Source: Molanna angustata
Taxonomy: Eukaryota > Arthropoda > Insecta > Trichoptera > Molannidae
Direction: 5' to 3'
DNA: 64,000 bases
Assembly (NCBI GenBank): GCA_963576475.1
Contig: OY754969.1
Coordinates: 25,744,958 to 25,808,957, forward strand
Below the pieces are notes generated by a model, which had not been told where the DNA came from, did not search any database, and was given only the letters and a program-made list of their open reading frames with translations. Below are positions 46,371 through 58,510 of this stretch, one piece after another. The number at the start of each line of letters is the position of its first letter. The stretch's first letter is position 1. The position numbers were made by a program, and so were the translations under genes.

Positions 46371-46977
46371 GTGGACGTGACAACTGAATCTGATAGGAAG
46401 ACGGCTATGATGAATATTGAAGCAAAAATAAATATTCAAAGATCTTTAATCATCTACAAAATTGAAATTGCACCACCACATATAAGAAGAGCCGTAGCTT
46501 CTGAAGAGGAAAAGATGAGACAGCAGAATGACTCTCGACATCCGCTATATGGTCACATCCTCCCACCCTCAAGACTCAAGTCTAGAAACAGTTTTCTTAG
46601 GAATACAATCGTACTAACCTCAACCAGCGAAAAGAGAAGAGTCGAGCTGTGGAATAAGGAAGGGTTAGGAAGTGAAAACTTCCATGAACCAACAGAGGTA
46701 CTTCCAACGGGTCACCGACTACCATATGCAACCTGGAAATCCCTGAATAGACTAAGGACGGGTGTAGGAAGGTGCAATGTAAACCTGGACAGATGGAGAA
46801 TGCTATATTATGCAATGCTAGGACGACCAGGACATGGCATGCGAATGTAGGGAGACGCAGAACATGTCACACCTGGTGAACTGCCCGCTTATGGAAGGAG
46901 GGTGCTCTGAGGAGGATCTGTGGGAAGCGAATGAGTATGCTATTATAGCTGAAGATAACTGGAGGGACAGAATATAG
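46371..46977 (+). pseudogene. LINE pol C-terminus, frameshifted
   Basis: The C-terminal ~200 residues of a non-LTR retrotransposon pol. The main frame (46371-46850) reads YKIEIAPPHIRRAVASEEE, DSRHPLYGHILPPSRLKSR, LPTGHRLPYATWKSLNRLRTG and GRCNVNLDRW. Near 46836 it shifts to another frame and continues C-E-C-RETQNMSHLVNCPLM and DLWEANEYAIIAEDNW before the natural stop at 46977. The CxCxxxxxxxxHxxxC finger after LNRLRTGxGRC is a standard end in a widely distributed LINE group. One single-base indel is the main lesion, so the copy is not very old. The upstream RT and endonuclease are absent. Confidence 0.92.
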
Positions 46978-49270
46978 GTTGATGATCTTGGACACGGAAA
47001 ACTTAAACTTATCTACAAAACATAAACTAAACGATTTATTATTACCACCATATTATTTTTTTTATACACCTTCGAACTCTAAAATTTTATCAAAACTGAA
47101 TTTTGTTACATAAAACTTGTGGATCCTGGGCCTCAACTATTGCCATATTCTCAAACATTGCTTTTTTTATATTTAGGTATGTATCAATAGTTTGTTTATT
47201 AATTTTATTTTACGAACTAAAAAGATTTTATAGTTATAATAAAATGGAAAACTCAAGGCACACAAGGTAAGAAAATAAGGGTCGATAAGGAAAAATTAAA
47301 ACTGATTTTGTATGATTTTAATTTATTAAATACTTTTCCAAAAAACATTATATTAATTTTGACAGAAAATAATAGCAAAAGGAAAACCAATAATGTCATA
47401 TTTACGTATTGATGTTTCCATAGAATAAATACTAAATATACTAAACAATTACTAAATACGTATTCTACAATAAATTTATTTGATTAAAGCAATCACCATT
47501 ATTTATTATTAATATAAAACTTTTATACACGTAATATATTTATATACAATTATAGCTTCATCAGAATAATTAAATTATCAGCGAAAAATCAAATAATAAA
47601 AATTAACGGACATGTAAGTGGGTAGGTACCTTTAGTTTTTAGATAAAATCTAAACACGACATAAGAGAAAGCAAAAAGGTTGACACGTCGTCGTTTCGCG
47701 AGGTAAAAAATAATGTTTTATAACAGATTGATGTCATTTAATATTATTATTCAGGCATTCAACAAAAAGACCGAAATCGACGATAATTAATTATCCAAAT
47801 TATATAAAATAATCACGACTTGTTAGACAAGAGTTGTCACAAAGTTTTTACACGGTCAAATGATCATCAATAACTTTACTGTGTGACTTGGTTCGACCGT
47901 GAACTCAACCGTCACATAATCTTCATAGTCACATCATGACGGTTCATTGTCTCTATACACGGTATTAAATCGTTTAATTGCTTTTCTAGGGCAAGGTCTA
48001 GTTTATTTTCGGTGACTTTTAAGGACCGTCCCATATTATTATGACATTAGACAAACTCCCACATGTCATGTAGTATAGACTAATATGGGAAATTGTCTAT
48101 AACCCATTTTATGAAAATACCGCGTCTATTTTATGTATACAGATATTCACATCTTATGTATTTTAAAACAAAATAAAATTTGAATGAGGATTACGGATGT
48201 ACGTGTTTTACTTTGTAGCTCTATGCTTTGTATGTAAAATTTACAAATCAAAGGAATAAAAGTGCATATAAATATAAGAATTCAAGTAAAAGATATTAAC
48301 TGTATTTATTTGGATCAGTATACAGTCAAATTGAAAAATATGTAAAAAAAAATGTTCCAAAATAAGACCAATTACATACTAATCACAAGTTCTAAAAAAA
48401 TTCTAAAAAAATACTAAAAATCAAAAAAATATTACGTGGGTAATAAGTACTAAAAGAAATACCAAAAAAAAGTAACTATTTTTTTATATAAAATAATAAA
48501 ATGTAACTTTAGATAAATATTAAAAAAACAATACAAAAAGTTCCAAAACAAGTAACTAAAAAAGTTTTGAAAAAATAATGTATTGTAGGAAAGTTTTGGA
48601 TGATATGGATGGGTGATAAAGAATGAGGTAAATATATTTATTTAGTTATCATTTATGTGTAAAATTTTAATCAACCGATTTATTGTTTACAACAAAAAAG
48701 GTGAGCACTGGTGAATGGTGATACATTTTTATGGAGTAGGTGCAGAAAAATAAACAAGGGAAGATAAGTTAAAGGAAAGGATATAAAAGAGTGAAATATG
48801 TTTCATGAATTATAGTAAAATATGGTTTCATGAATTGAAACCATATTTGACTCCTTCACTATACGAAGATCTACAACTAAATTAATATGGGTATATTCTT
48901 GGCAACGTGGTGTAAAAAGGATCATTGAAATTTCATACTCATGGACTGTAATCGATTTCAGATATTTTATCATGTCAGAGAAATGACCAAGATCTGTGAT
49001 ATAAACATCTGATTCTTGTACAGTATTTTTGAATTCAATAAATTCACATTTTATTATTAAAACATCATCAATAAGGACCTTACGAACCTTACGAATAAAT
49101 CTTTTTTTTTATCAATACCCAGGAGAGGTGCCAATTTTGTTGTCTCATAGTATATTATACATTTTTCGTAACCTTTATACGATAAAGACGTCGAAGGCAA
49201 AATAATAATATATATTTTTTTGCTCACTCATGTTGGTTAATTTTTTTATCAAACATGTATTATGGGTGGG
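46978..49270. other. Unassigned A-rich sequence
   Basis: 48330-48560 is a strongly A-rich tract with loose repeats of TACTAAAAA and TTCCAAAA. No gene or repeat partner recognised. Confidence 0.5.
48818..48848. repeat. 13-bp-arm palindrome
   Basis: AAATATGGTTTCA and TGAAACCATATTT around a 5-base loop. The left arm is also repeated in a near copy just upstream (AAATATGTTTCATGAAT). Confidence 0.85.
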
Positions 49271-49800
49271 CTGGTAAATACAAATTGTTTCACTAGGTGA
49301 TCGGTCGAAATGAAAAAAGATTTTTCTATAAAATATCGCAAAAACGTGCCGCTCGAACCGGGCGAGTTGTCGTTGTATGGCTGTTAAATTTTGAATTATA
49401 CATTATTTAAATAGTTGATCTAAATCAAAGGTCAACAGTAACTGGATAACAACTACATTCGTGTAAAAAATGCGATGACGTCATCTACGGTGGGGTCCAT
49501 GTTGCCAGGATCAATAAATTACCGGCTCATTAATAATTCACTCTTCTCTCTCACTGTGCCTATTTTAGTTCGAGTTTTGCAAGGATCAAACCAACCAACC
49601 TGTTTGGAAAACGTACGAGAGGTTTCGTGAGCGATAGGCACACGCTGCTTAGTTTTTATCAACAAAATGGCTTAGGGCGGTGAGTACCTATGCCTTTGTT
49701 TCAGTGATACGAATTCTCCATTAATTATTTTTACGTTGTGAATTAATTCATAGTCGTGTAAGTAAATTAAATCAGCAGGGACGGATTTCGACAGCACCTT
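49271..49800 (+). other. Higher-complexity segment with a possible splice donor
   Basis: It is less AT-biased than its surroundings. It holds a TCTCTCTCACTGTG stretch that could serve as an initiator, an ATGGCTTAG (an immediately closed start), and GGGCGGTGAGTACC, a good splice-donor match at about 49681. It might be a 5' untranslated exon of a distant gene, but no coding sequence supports this. Confidence 0.2.
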
Positions 49801-50204
49801 TTTTATATAATATGTACTTGACAATGTACCTACATACAAACATACTTATCGTGATTCTATTTAAACTAGAATTATGAAAAATATTATGTTTTTCTATTTG
49901 AATAATTAAAATAACCGATCCTTTCAAAATTCTTATATCCGACTATTTTTAATTCTTCTTCTGTTGAATTAACTTCTGGGCAGTTCTGAATTGTGGTCAA
50001 ATTGTAATGAAGTTCTTTGAGATATCGATGAGTTGAGGGAGGAAATGAGACGCCGCTGGTCCGGTGTGAAGATCCAGGGATAAAAGATTGGTATGATAAG
50101 ATTTGCCGATGATAGTCCTTGCAGAGACCGTACAAGAATTGAATGAGGTCTTGATAAATATGGAAAATAACTGAAAAATATAACTTCAATATTCAATATT
50201 CGAT
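49801..50204. other. Unassigned sequence
   Basis: A 101-codon minus-strand frame here is not recognised; the stretch may be a decayed LINE piece. Confidence 0.35.
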
Positions 50205-50318
50205 TTCGTTCACCTATAGCACAAGCATTTATTTGCTTATTTTAGGGAACGTAGGAAGATGTATATGTACTTGTTTAACAAGGACATATTCATTTTTTTC
50301 TAAAAAAAAAAAAAAAGA
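50205..50318 (+). mobile_element. SINE family G body and tail
   Basis: CACCTATAGCACAAGCATTT, TTAGGGAACGTAGGAAGATG and ACAAGGACATATTCATTTTT match copy 35270; it closes in an A run. The tRNA head is missing. Confidence 0.8.
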
Positions 50319-50539
50319 ATATAAAAAGTTAAAACAAAGTGCATGGTTGCTGGAAGAGAAGAGTTAACCGCAAATATTGTTCTGGGTGGCACCATAATGT
50401 AGCAAGTCAAATAATTTGTGTATCTGGACAACAAAATATCTGAATGTGACCGCTTAAAGACAGAAATAATAGGGAGAGTTCCCTTCAGCGAAAAATCTAT
50501 TATATTTGAATCTGATATCAATATTAGGAAAAACTTCAA

Positions 50540-50896
50540 TAAATCTCTTGTCTGGGGAGCTGCTGTATGAAACGTAGACTATCAGCTGGAAAAATCTGGA
50601 TAATTGGCTCCCTTTGAAATGGGATGCTACAGGCGCATGTCTAGGATCCATTGGTCAGACCACATTCCAACTCCAAACGATCCAAATGGATAGACCATAA
50701 CATCAGGCATCCGGGTCTTCTAGTTACTATCGCCGAAGGAATAACGGAAGGCAGAAACCATAGAGATCACCCTAGAGACAGTTATATGGACCAAGTGATT
50801 AGTGATGAGCACTGCAGCAGCTACCAAGAGATGAAGAGGCTGGCGGACAACAGGGATATGTGGAGTGCTTGGTGCGAACCAATCCTAGGATTGTGA
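50540..50896 (+). pseudogene. LINE pol C-terminal remnant
   Basis: An early part reads FEMGCYRRM and RIHWSDHIPTPN, corresponding to the FEMWCYRRMLxISWxDHxxN segment of LINE pol thumbs. A frame at 50651-50896 then gives HNIRHPGLLVTIAEGITEGRN, HPRDSYMDQV and SYQEMKRLADNRDMWS. This matches a LINE family whose usual text is RHxGLLxxIxEGxxEGRxxRGRPRxxYxxQ. Stops and frameshifts show decay. Confidence 0.82.
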
Positions 50897-51224
50897 CCAT
50901 GAAAAAATCAATGACTATAAATAACATATACGAAAAATTCTAATCTTGTTTTGTTGAGAGAAAACTAGATTCAGAGAACCAATAGTAAATATTATTTATA
51001 TTAATTTACATAGAATCGAAATAAAAATAACCTAAAACAATATACCTACACGATTTTTCGACATATCTACAGAATTTGAATAAAAAATTCAAGAATTAAA
51101 TTTTTATCAATATCTAAACGCCTGAAAATTTTACACCACCTCGACTGAGGAACGTTTCCATAAACTTTCTATATTGGTCCTGTAAAAAAATTTCTCTTCG
51201 ATCTAGCCTGAAATTTTCATTTGT
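50897..51224. other. Unassigned sequence
   Basis: Nothing recognised. Confidence 0.45.
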
Positions 51225-51555
51225 TATTTTTAAAATTCAACAGTGAAATTTTGTGAAAAGCTGTGAGGCATCGGCTTAGAATAGTGCTTCCACTATTTTC
51301 TATTATTGTTTTCGAGTGTCCCGTAAAAGCCGGGTAATCGAAAATACAACAGGCAACAATTATAACATCTCACATGGTTCAGCAATGAGGTTCACCACCC
51401 ATTCTGAATATAGCGCCTTTTGAGGTGAGACGAGACTGGTGTGTGGGTATACACAGATATGTTGTGCTTCCTTTTTTATAAGGCAATGCACACCCGCACA
51501 CCTTTCGCTGGTTACCCCACATTGTGGGATATGCCGTGATGGTATGAAGGATGAA
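51225..51555 (+). mobile_element. Family D LINE 3' UTR, longest copy
   Basis: Reads GTGAGGCATCGGCTTAGAAT, TTTTCGAGTGTCCCGTAAAA, ATCTCACATGGTTCAGCAAT, CACCCATTCTGAATATAGCG, GGTGTGTGGGTATACACAG, CCCGCACACCTTTCGCTGG and GATATGCCGTGATGGTATGA. Copies at 32690, 36829 (minus) and 63392. The shared GTGATGGTATG terminus suggests kinship with LINE-C. Confidence 0.85.
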
Positions 51556-51889
51556 CAGTGAAATTTTCTTTGAAACAAATACATTCCCAGATATCATTAT
51601 TCTATTTTAAAACTTTATAACTAAAAAAATAAAATTCCAGGTATATAACTTGATTCATATAATATAGCTACTTTAAATTTGTAATGTAAACTGTTGGTTC
51701 TGTAAATCAATAAAATAAATAAATAAATAAATAAAACTTGTGATTTGTAAGAAACATATTTTCACCGTTGCATGTTCTCCAAATGCAACGGGGAAATGAT
51801 GAAAATATAAGTGGGTAAGTATATTATTTTTTTATTTTCGACGAACTTTATATCTCAATAAAGACGAAGTTGGAATATTATAAGAGAAC
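51556..51889. other. Unassigned AT-rich sequence
   Basis: A small inverted repeat (CACCGTTGCAT / ATGCAACGGGG) lies at 51763-51796. Confidence 0.45.
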
Positions 51890-52050
51890 TGGAAAATCCA
51901 GGCACCTACAGGGCTTACGACCTGGACTTGTATGTCAAATATTAATTAAACACGTACTCAAAAACTAGTTGCCACATTCTAGAGAATAATGATATTCATC
52001 GTCTCACAGATCCAGACTGACTAATTTACATCTGTGTTTTATGTATGGAC
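51890..52050 (-). mobile_element. SINE family K body
   Basis: The reverse complement has TCAGTCTGGATCTGTGAGAC, AGAATGTGGCAACTAG and TTAATATTTGACATACAAG, matching 41420-41545. Confidence 0.75.
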
Positions 52051-53025
52051 CTATCTTGGTATTTACTGTTAACTGAATAATTTTTCTGATAACATGGTTA
52101 TTAACCGTAATTATTTGTCCCAAATTTTACAAAAGTAATTTTCTGAAAATTATTATTCCAAATTATTATTTATTCCACATACCAGTAAGCCACACTAATT
52201 ACAAATACTTTTCATCCATGTTTAGAATTCAGCGAGATTATAATACACATTTCAAACATACAGATATTTTTCATAACACTTGACAACATTACCAGAAACA
52301 GATATAGATGTTCTTAAACTCTAATACACAATCCAACAATCCCTTCCTCATTCACTAAAGATCCTTCCTCCTCATCCTGAAACATACTCTTTTAATGTAT
52401 AAGCGCATATATTTTTTTTATCTATCTTTTTAAATTTTCTTTTTTCTTTTATCTTGTATTTTCTTATGATTTTTTCAACTGTGTAATCAATTACTGTATA
52501 ATCATTAATTTAAATTGAAGAAAGCACTTTTGATCAATTTTTATACAATAAATGTAATGTAAAAATATAAATTATAGCTGTAGCTTTCTGAGAGAAAATA
52601 AATAAATTAATTAACCAGATGAAGGAATGAAAAATAATCTAAATTGCACACTGGCGTTTGTCTAAAAAGAAAAATTCTAATATTTTCGGGATGCGATGAA
52701 GAAAAGTTTCGGGGCCCCTCGCAAGAGTTTCTCCCAAGAGAGCCCCCAGCAACGGTGGCCGATACGCCCCTTTTGTCACTGGTATTTCCTTCTCTACATC
52801 ACGGCTCGAGTCAATTCAAGGACAGTAAGATGGGGCAATAACCCACTTGCTTTTTCGTATGTGACTATCCAGTTTTATTATAAACCATTCTAAATATGTG
52901 TGTTAGCTAAATACTATTATATTATTATTTTTATATTAAAATACAGCACAATGAACTTACCTTTATTGAATTGTTTTCTTAATTAACATAATATTTGGTT
53001 ATTTTGTCGTTGTATTTTCTATCAA
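52051..53025. other. Unassigned; GC-richer patch at 52685-52850
   Basis: The patch has CCCCTCGCAAGAGTTTCTCC and neighbouring CCCCAGCAACGGTGGCC. No protein family recognised in any frame; perhaps a retroelement scrap. Confidence 0.4.
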
Positions 53026-53165
53026 GTTTAAACAAAAATATCGTCATTAATGTAACTTCAGTAACGTAAAACGTTTTTACGATTATATTTTAAACTAACA
53101 ATATAATCGTAAAAATGTTTAACGTTACTGAAGTTACATTAATGGCTATACTTTTGTTTAAACAA
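53026..53165. mobile_element. Long inverted-repeat element, ~64-bp arms
   Basis: Arms 53026-53089 and 53100-53164 (GTTTAAACAAAA, ATTAATGTAACTTCAGTAAC, TTACGATTATATT) with a 10-base loop. A few mismatches. Non-coding. Confidence 0.9.
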
Positions 53166-53727
53166 ATGTTTATAGATTTTTCCTATTAATTTTTTTTTCA
53201 GTCGAAATGTAACCTTGAAACTATTGTGTTTATATTATTTAAATATTTTTCTACGTGTTTTTTTAAATAAACATTTTTTGTATTATTTATTTATTTACCT
53301 TTTATCACACTATATTTATAATGACAACAATAAGTAGATTACTGGTGCTCAACTAGGAAATCCTGTTCTAGGGCTAGCAGTTTACAATTTTTATTAACAA
53401 TTATATACAATTATGAACCAGGTGGTTGTTCCCGTTCCACACTAAATATGTAGGTACACAATCTCAACTTTCTGAACTCACAATCATTACCTCAACAAAA
53501 CATATTGTGCTATGCGAATCCTTGAAATAATATTGAACAAACGTAGGAGAGTAGAAACGAACAATGATTACCTAAATATAGTTATCGGCAAATAACTTAA
53601 GTCACGTTGGCTGCGCAGAGCGAAAATTTGGATTTTATGCTTAGTTGATCTGAGCAAACCATCCCCCTTTATCGTCGATATTTATACAGTATTTTTAGCA
53701 AATTATGTCATTTTTATAACGATAATC
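53166..53727. other. Unassigned AT-rich sequence
   Basis: Nothing recognised. Confidence 0.5.
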
Positions 53728-53782
53728 AATTGTTATCTCTGCCTACCCCCAATAGGGACATTGCGTGATGGTATGTATATGT
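53728..53782 (+). mobile_element. LINE-C terminal scrap
   Basis: TCTCTGCCTACCCCCAATAG then GGACATTGCGTGATGGTATG: the last ~50 bp of LINE-C. Confidence 0.75.
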
Positions 53783-53867
53783 AATAAATTATAAGCATGT
53801 GAACCTTTATTCTTCTTCTATACTACCGTTATTACTGTAATCTTCTTTAAATGTCTCATTTTTAAAG

Positions 53868-54345
53868 CCGAAATGTATTTGTACGTATAAAGAAAAACAT
53901 TTTTACGACAAATTTATGTGTTTAACTGCCTACCTTTCAAAGTTAAAATATCGAATAACGCAGAAACACCCCAAATGGATCATTTAATTATCTATAAAAA
54001 TTCATATATTATTACAGTAATTCTCAAACTTATAACATTTTTTTTTGTGAAAATTGAATTCAGTAACGACATTTTATCGTACAATTTGTATGGCAGAATA
54101 CACAATATATATACCTAATATACTTTAATAGTTTGATACGTAATCTTAATACATATGCAGGTACATAGTATCGTGTCGTATACCTAATTGGAGTAGGAAT
54201 AAAGGACTGCAGAATTACACACTATCCTAATCTGACATACATGTTATACGGACATTAAATAAAATATTTTGAAATATTCATTAGTTTGGATTTAAGATTT
54301 TCTTATCTGGTATGTTTTTATTTATAAAATACATGGATTTTTACA
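53868..54345 (-). mobile_element. Family B helentron-like element, copy 6 (5' half)
   Basis: Diverged minus-strand copy with CGCAGAAACACCCCAAATGG, ACAATTTGTATGGCAGAATA, AATAGTTTGATACG and AAAGGACTGCAGAATTA. The hairpin and microsatellite half is absent. Confidence 0.75.
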
Positions 54346-54816
54346 TATGCAACTAATCTACGTGCCAATCTATATTTTGAAATGATCATTCTATGTAGGT
54401 ACCACATTGATGAATGATGAGTAGGTATTATTAATTTGATATCAGTATATTGTCATGTATAATAGGACCACACTTGTGATTTCAACGCCCACAACTTTTG
54501 AGGCGTTTTATCCAAACGGAGAATTTGTATTCCTAACAAAGGCATAAAAAAACTCGTAACAATAATAATTTATTATCCACGCCTAGATTTTCATACTTAG
54601 ATTTTACAGGATTCGAAAATCCTCGTGGCGCGGTACCCAACAACAACTCTAGCTGAGTGTTAACATTTATATGTAGATATCCTATTTGTTCACATACTAA
54701 TAAATTATCGGATTGAATAATATCATATTAAAATATATTATTACGAAAACAAAGCGGTCATAGATCTTGTGTGCCTCGGGGTACTACACCGGAAGGTCAA
54801 AAACTTTTCATTTTTA
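54346..54816. other. Unassigned sequence
   Basis: Nothing recognised. Confidence 0.45.
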
Positions 54817-54860
54817 AACCATGTAAGATAATTTTAATAATACATTATCTTACATGGTTT
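54817..54860. repeat. 17-bp-arm palindrome
   Basis: AAACCATGTAAGATAAT and ATTATCTTACATGGTTT, separated by 10 bases. Confidence 0.85.
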
Positions 54861-55112
54861 GAAAAAACACTATCTACCAAAGTCAAGTTCAAAATATTGT
54901 AATCAGCATGTTAATCCTTCCTTACCAATAGAACAAGCTTTATCACAAAGAATATTACTAATTTGAAAGATACTGTGCTTGGTTCGAAAACACTGTCAGA
55001 GTCAAGTTCAATATAATACGATCAGCAGTGTCAGCAGTTGTTATTATGCTATACCCGATAGACACATTTAAAGAGACCTAACAATTTATGAACTAAAAAC
55101 AATTTATATAAC

Positions 55113-55550
55113 TTTTACAGTGTTATTTATAAAAAAAACCTTGAAATCTCGGTTCAATTGAACCAGGTTCAAAGTTTTATTCCACGTTTAAATGAATCTT
55201 TATTCATAAAAATATAGGAACCGCAGTTCATTTGAACTCGATTTTAAGCTCTATATCATACTACAGCACCAAATATAGTTTTGTTTAGTTGGTTGTCACG
55301 GCTACAGAATGGAACACGAGCGCGCCACGTGATAGTTTTGTCTAACTCTAGCTATTACACTTTTTGAAACGCGATATTTTTATTTGGAAACAACATCAAT
55401 CAATAATTTGAATCGATTAAATAGCTTTTTATTTATTTTTCTCATATCGATATCGGTTCAACTCTTGATCCATGTTTATAAATAAGAAAAGTGAGGTTCA
55501 ACCGTAGTTCAATATTTGAATCACGTTTATAAAAATAACACTGTAAAGTA
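55113..55550. mobile_element. DNA-transposon-like element with TTTACAGTGTTATTT ends
   Basis: Left end TTTTACAGTGTTATTTATAA; reverse complement of the right end CTTTACAGTGTTATTTTTAT. Imperfect inverted repeats extend ~60 bp and contain GGTTGAACC/GGTTCAATTGAACC words. Size ~430 bp, no coding. TSD not resolved, so the superfamily is open. Confidence 0.65.
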
Positions 55551-55739
55551 AAGGTGAACGTTGGGGGGTTTCCACCAACCAAAATGTCTGTAAATGGAAG
55601 ACGTGATTTCTAATGGAATTCCGTAGTACATACAACAAAAAAACACGCTATTTATACTATAACGCTTCATACAACTGACGTGTTAAAATAGCAATTTTCA
55701 ACACTTTAAAGGCTTTTATCTCCGAAACACGCCAATAAT

Positions 55740-56018
<279 letters not shown>

Positions 56019-56267
56019 CATATTTTCCAATCTTTGTTACCTGCTGTGACATCCTTTTGTAGAAAAAATCAGTCTTTATACTTTGACGTAAATTTAGCTG
56101 TCGCTGACTCATGATTCGTGTCGTGATGTGTGTCGTGAACGATGCCGTGTTTTTTTATGTAATACTTAAAATTTGTACAAAAGCACAATAGTTCTCTTCT
56201 TATTGATTGGTACTTATACATAAATTATGTTACTGTAATGACAGATAGAAAATTGCAAAAACAAACT
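56019..56267. other. Unassigned sequence
   Basis: Nothing recognised. Confidence 0.4.
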
Positions 56268-56770
56268 ATCTGGGAAGCATGTTTCAACGCAATGGACGGA
56301 TTGATAATGAGATATAAAGAAGAGTTATGGCAGGAAACGGATTGAATGGAGCACGTAGACCAGTTATGAATGATCGCAACATATCAAAGGATGCCAAAGT
56401 TGCCGTTCATAACGCTATCTTAGTGCCAACCTTGTCGTATGCAAGTGAAACCTGGACCAGAAGTCGCACGAAAGCAGAATAAATGTAGTTGAAATGATAT
56501 CGCTAAAAAGAATCTGTAATAGAACGATGTATGACAGGGTCAAAAATGAGGACATAAGCAAACAGTGTGAAAATGAAGATAAATGTTATTAATAGAATTA
56601 AAGTGAACAGATTCAGATGGTTTGGCCACATGTAAATGTCAGATGCGTGAACAACAGACGAACATGTATGAGACATTGTATGAATGTCGACGAGGCGATG
56701 AATGTGTGTCAAGATATAAATAAGTGACGTTCGGTTCTCTCTGCCTAACCCGTGAGGGACATGGGGTTCA
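56268..56770 (+). pseudogene. LINE-C pol remnant, upstream-extended copy
   Basis: It begins CTATCTGGGAAGCATGTTTC and reads NGARRPVMNDRNISKDAKVAVHN, AILVPTLSYASETW, VVEMISLKRICNRTMYDRVKNED. A ~100-bp deletion follows after FRWFGHM, then VNNRRTCMRHCMNVDEAMNVC and RSVLSA-PVRDMG. Several stops. It shows that LINE-C extends at least ~200 bp upstream of the LRWFGH motif. Confidence 0.88.
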
Positions 56771-57024
56771 TGGGGAAAATCTATGCAAATGATAAAATAC
56801 ATCTTTCTTATTTGTTAGAACTACAGTGGTATCGAGGTATACAATATGTATTCTGTAACTGATGTTGTTCCTAAAACTAAAATCTACAAAATTAGTGCAC
56901 CGCAGACAATAATTTGAACTCAAATTGTCTATGGCGCAGACTACGCATGCGTACTACGCACTGTTCGGCCATGTTTATTTATGTCATGTATCCGTGATGT
57001 CGAATAACAACAGCCAATAAAACA
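56771..57024. other. Unassigned sequence
   Basis: Nothing recognised. Confidence 0.4.
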
Positions 57025-57548
57025 TATTTTTCCTTACTGCCAGTGTTTAAGTCACGTAGCGTCCACAGGAAAACCAAAATTACCATGTACAAAACAGTAA
57101 TACGTACTGTACTGGCATATGGTTGTGAGGCGCTTACACTGACAGTAAGGATGACCAAGATGCTGGATATTTTTGAAAGAAAGATCCTCCGTCGAATCTG
57201 TGAACCGGTAAAAGAGGGAGACCAATGGCGTATTCGCACAAATGACGAGCTGTACGAAATATATCAGGCCCCAAGTATCTCAACGCATTTAAAACTGCTT
57301 AATAGGTAGAGATGGGCTAGACACGTACAAAGAATGCCAGAATCACGCGTCCCCAAAATAATATTGAACGGACACCCAGGTGGAAGAAGACGAGTTGGAA
57401 AACCCAGGCTGAGGTAGGAGGATGAGGTCAGGAGGGATGCAGAGCAGCTCCTCCAGGTGACATGCTGAAGGACGACAGCCGAGGATAGAATTAGTTGGAG
57501 GCAAAAGTTACAGGAGGCTAAGGCTCGATATGGGCTGTAGCGCCATCG
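57025..57548 (+). pseudogene. RTE-type LINE pol C-terminus
   Basis: The frame 57043-57309 reads FKSRSVHRKTKITMYKTVIRTVLAYGCEALTLT, MLDIFERKILRRICEPV, DQWRIRTNDELYEIYQAP and LKLLNR, then a stop and RWARHVQRMPESRVPKIIL, PGGRRRVGKPRLR, stop, and ISWRQKLQEAKARYGL. The YKTxIRxxLxYGxEAxxLT, FERKxLRRI and GRPRxRW order is that of RTE-like LINEs; it is related to but distinct from the copy at 11275. At least three stops break it. Confidence 0.9.
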
Positions 57549-58149
57549 GAGAGTGATCCATGATGTCGCCTAACCTAACATTTCAGTTGATCTGCACCAT
57601 TATTCATTGGTTTTAATTTTCAACGCGTGTAAAATATCCATTTTTATTCTTTCCATACATAACTGATGTTTTCAACTTACTTAACTAAAATATCCCGGAA
57701 TGCTGTGAAAATAACTACTACGCTTCCAACTAGGTGTGAACTTAAATTTGGAGCGTTTTGACAATTGATTCGACTAAAATGTGGTTGTAGAATAGGGAAT
57801 TGAACTAATTCGTGAATTACTTGGAGTAAGAACTATCTAAATAGCATATGAATTTGGACTAAGTGAAATAGGAATGCACCTATTTTAGCCGGAACGTTCT
57901 TAAAAAGTAGTACAATCAAACGTATTGAGATCATCTAAATCACAGTACTAATTTATCAGAGGAGTTTAATAGGATCGCTAAGTGAGCTTTAAAATTTTTA
58001 GCTTACATTCAAAGAAACAAACCTTAATTAAACATTCAAACATTATTTTAGATCACAGTATTAACACATTCACTTAATTATATTACAGACTATGTTTTTC
58101 CTTAAAAGTACTTTAGGAATGATCTTATAATATTTATTTTTTTGGGAAA
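57549..58149. other. Unassigned sequence
   Basis: Nothing recognised. Confidence 0.5.
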
Positions 58150-58262
58150 TTTACAGGCACTTCGGCATATTACAATTTATCAAGCACCCATAATAAGTTA
58201 GCACACTTCGAAGACTTGTGATGATGATCATCTCACAAAATTTGATCGAAAATAAGAAAAAA
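58150..58262 (-). mobile_element. SINE family K body, diverged
   Basis: The reverse complement has TTTTGTGAGATGATCATC, AAGTGTGCTAACTTATTATG and GGGTGCTTG, following the order of 41450-41520. Confidence 0.6.
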
Positions 58263-58510
58263 GAAACTGCATCTCTACCGGGAATCTGATCAAAAACTAA
58301 GTACGTTCACACTCTTAAACAAAAAATATGACATCTTTTGAAAAACATTTCAAAACGTTATTTTTCCATAAACCGCCCAAGAGTAAATTTTTCGTACCAA
58401 CAATAAATTCAATCACCACTTTTGAAATGTGACACAACTACCTACAAAAAAATATAGATGGATATAATATAATATTATCCATAATAATTGTTCATCAACA
58501 TTATTATAAA

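Noticed and set aside
52644..52893. Two overlapping frames in a GC-richer patch
   Set aside because: Neither shows a known domain; overlap in different frames suggests chance.
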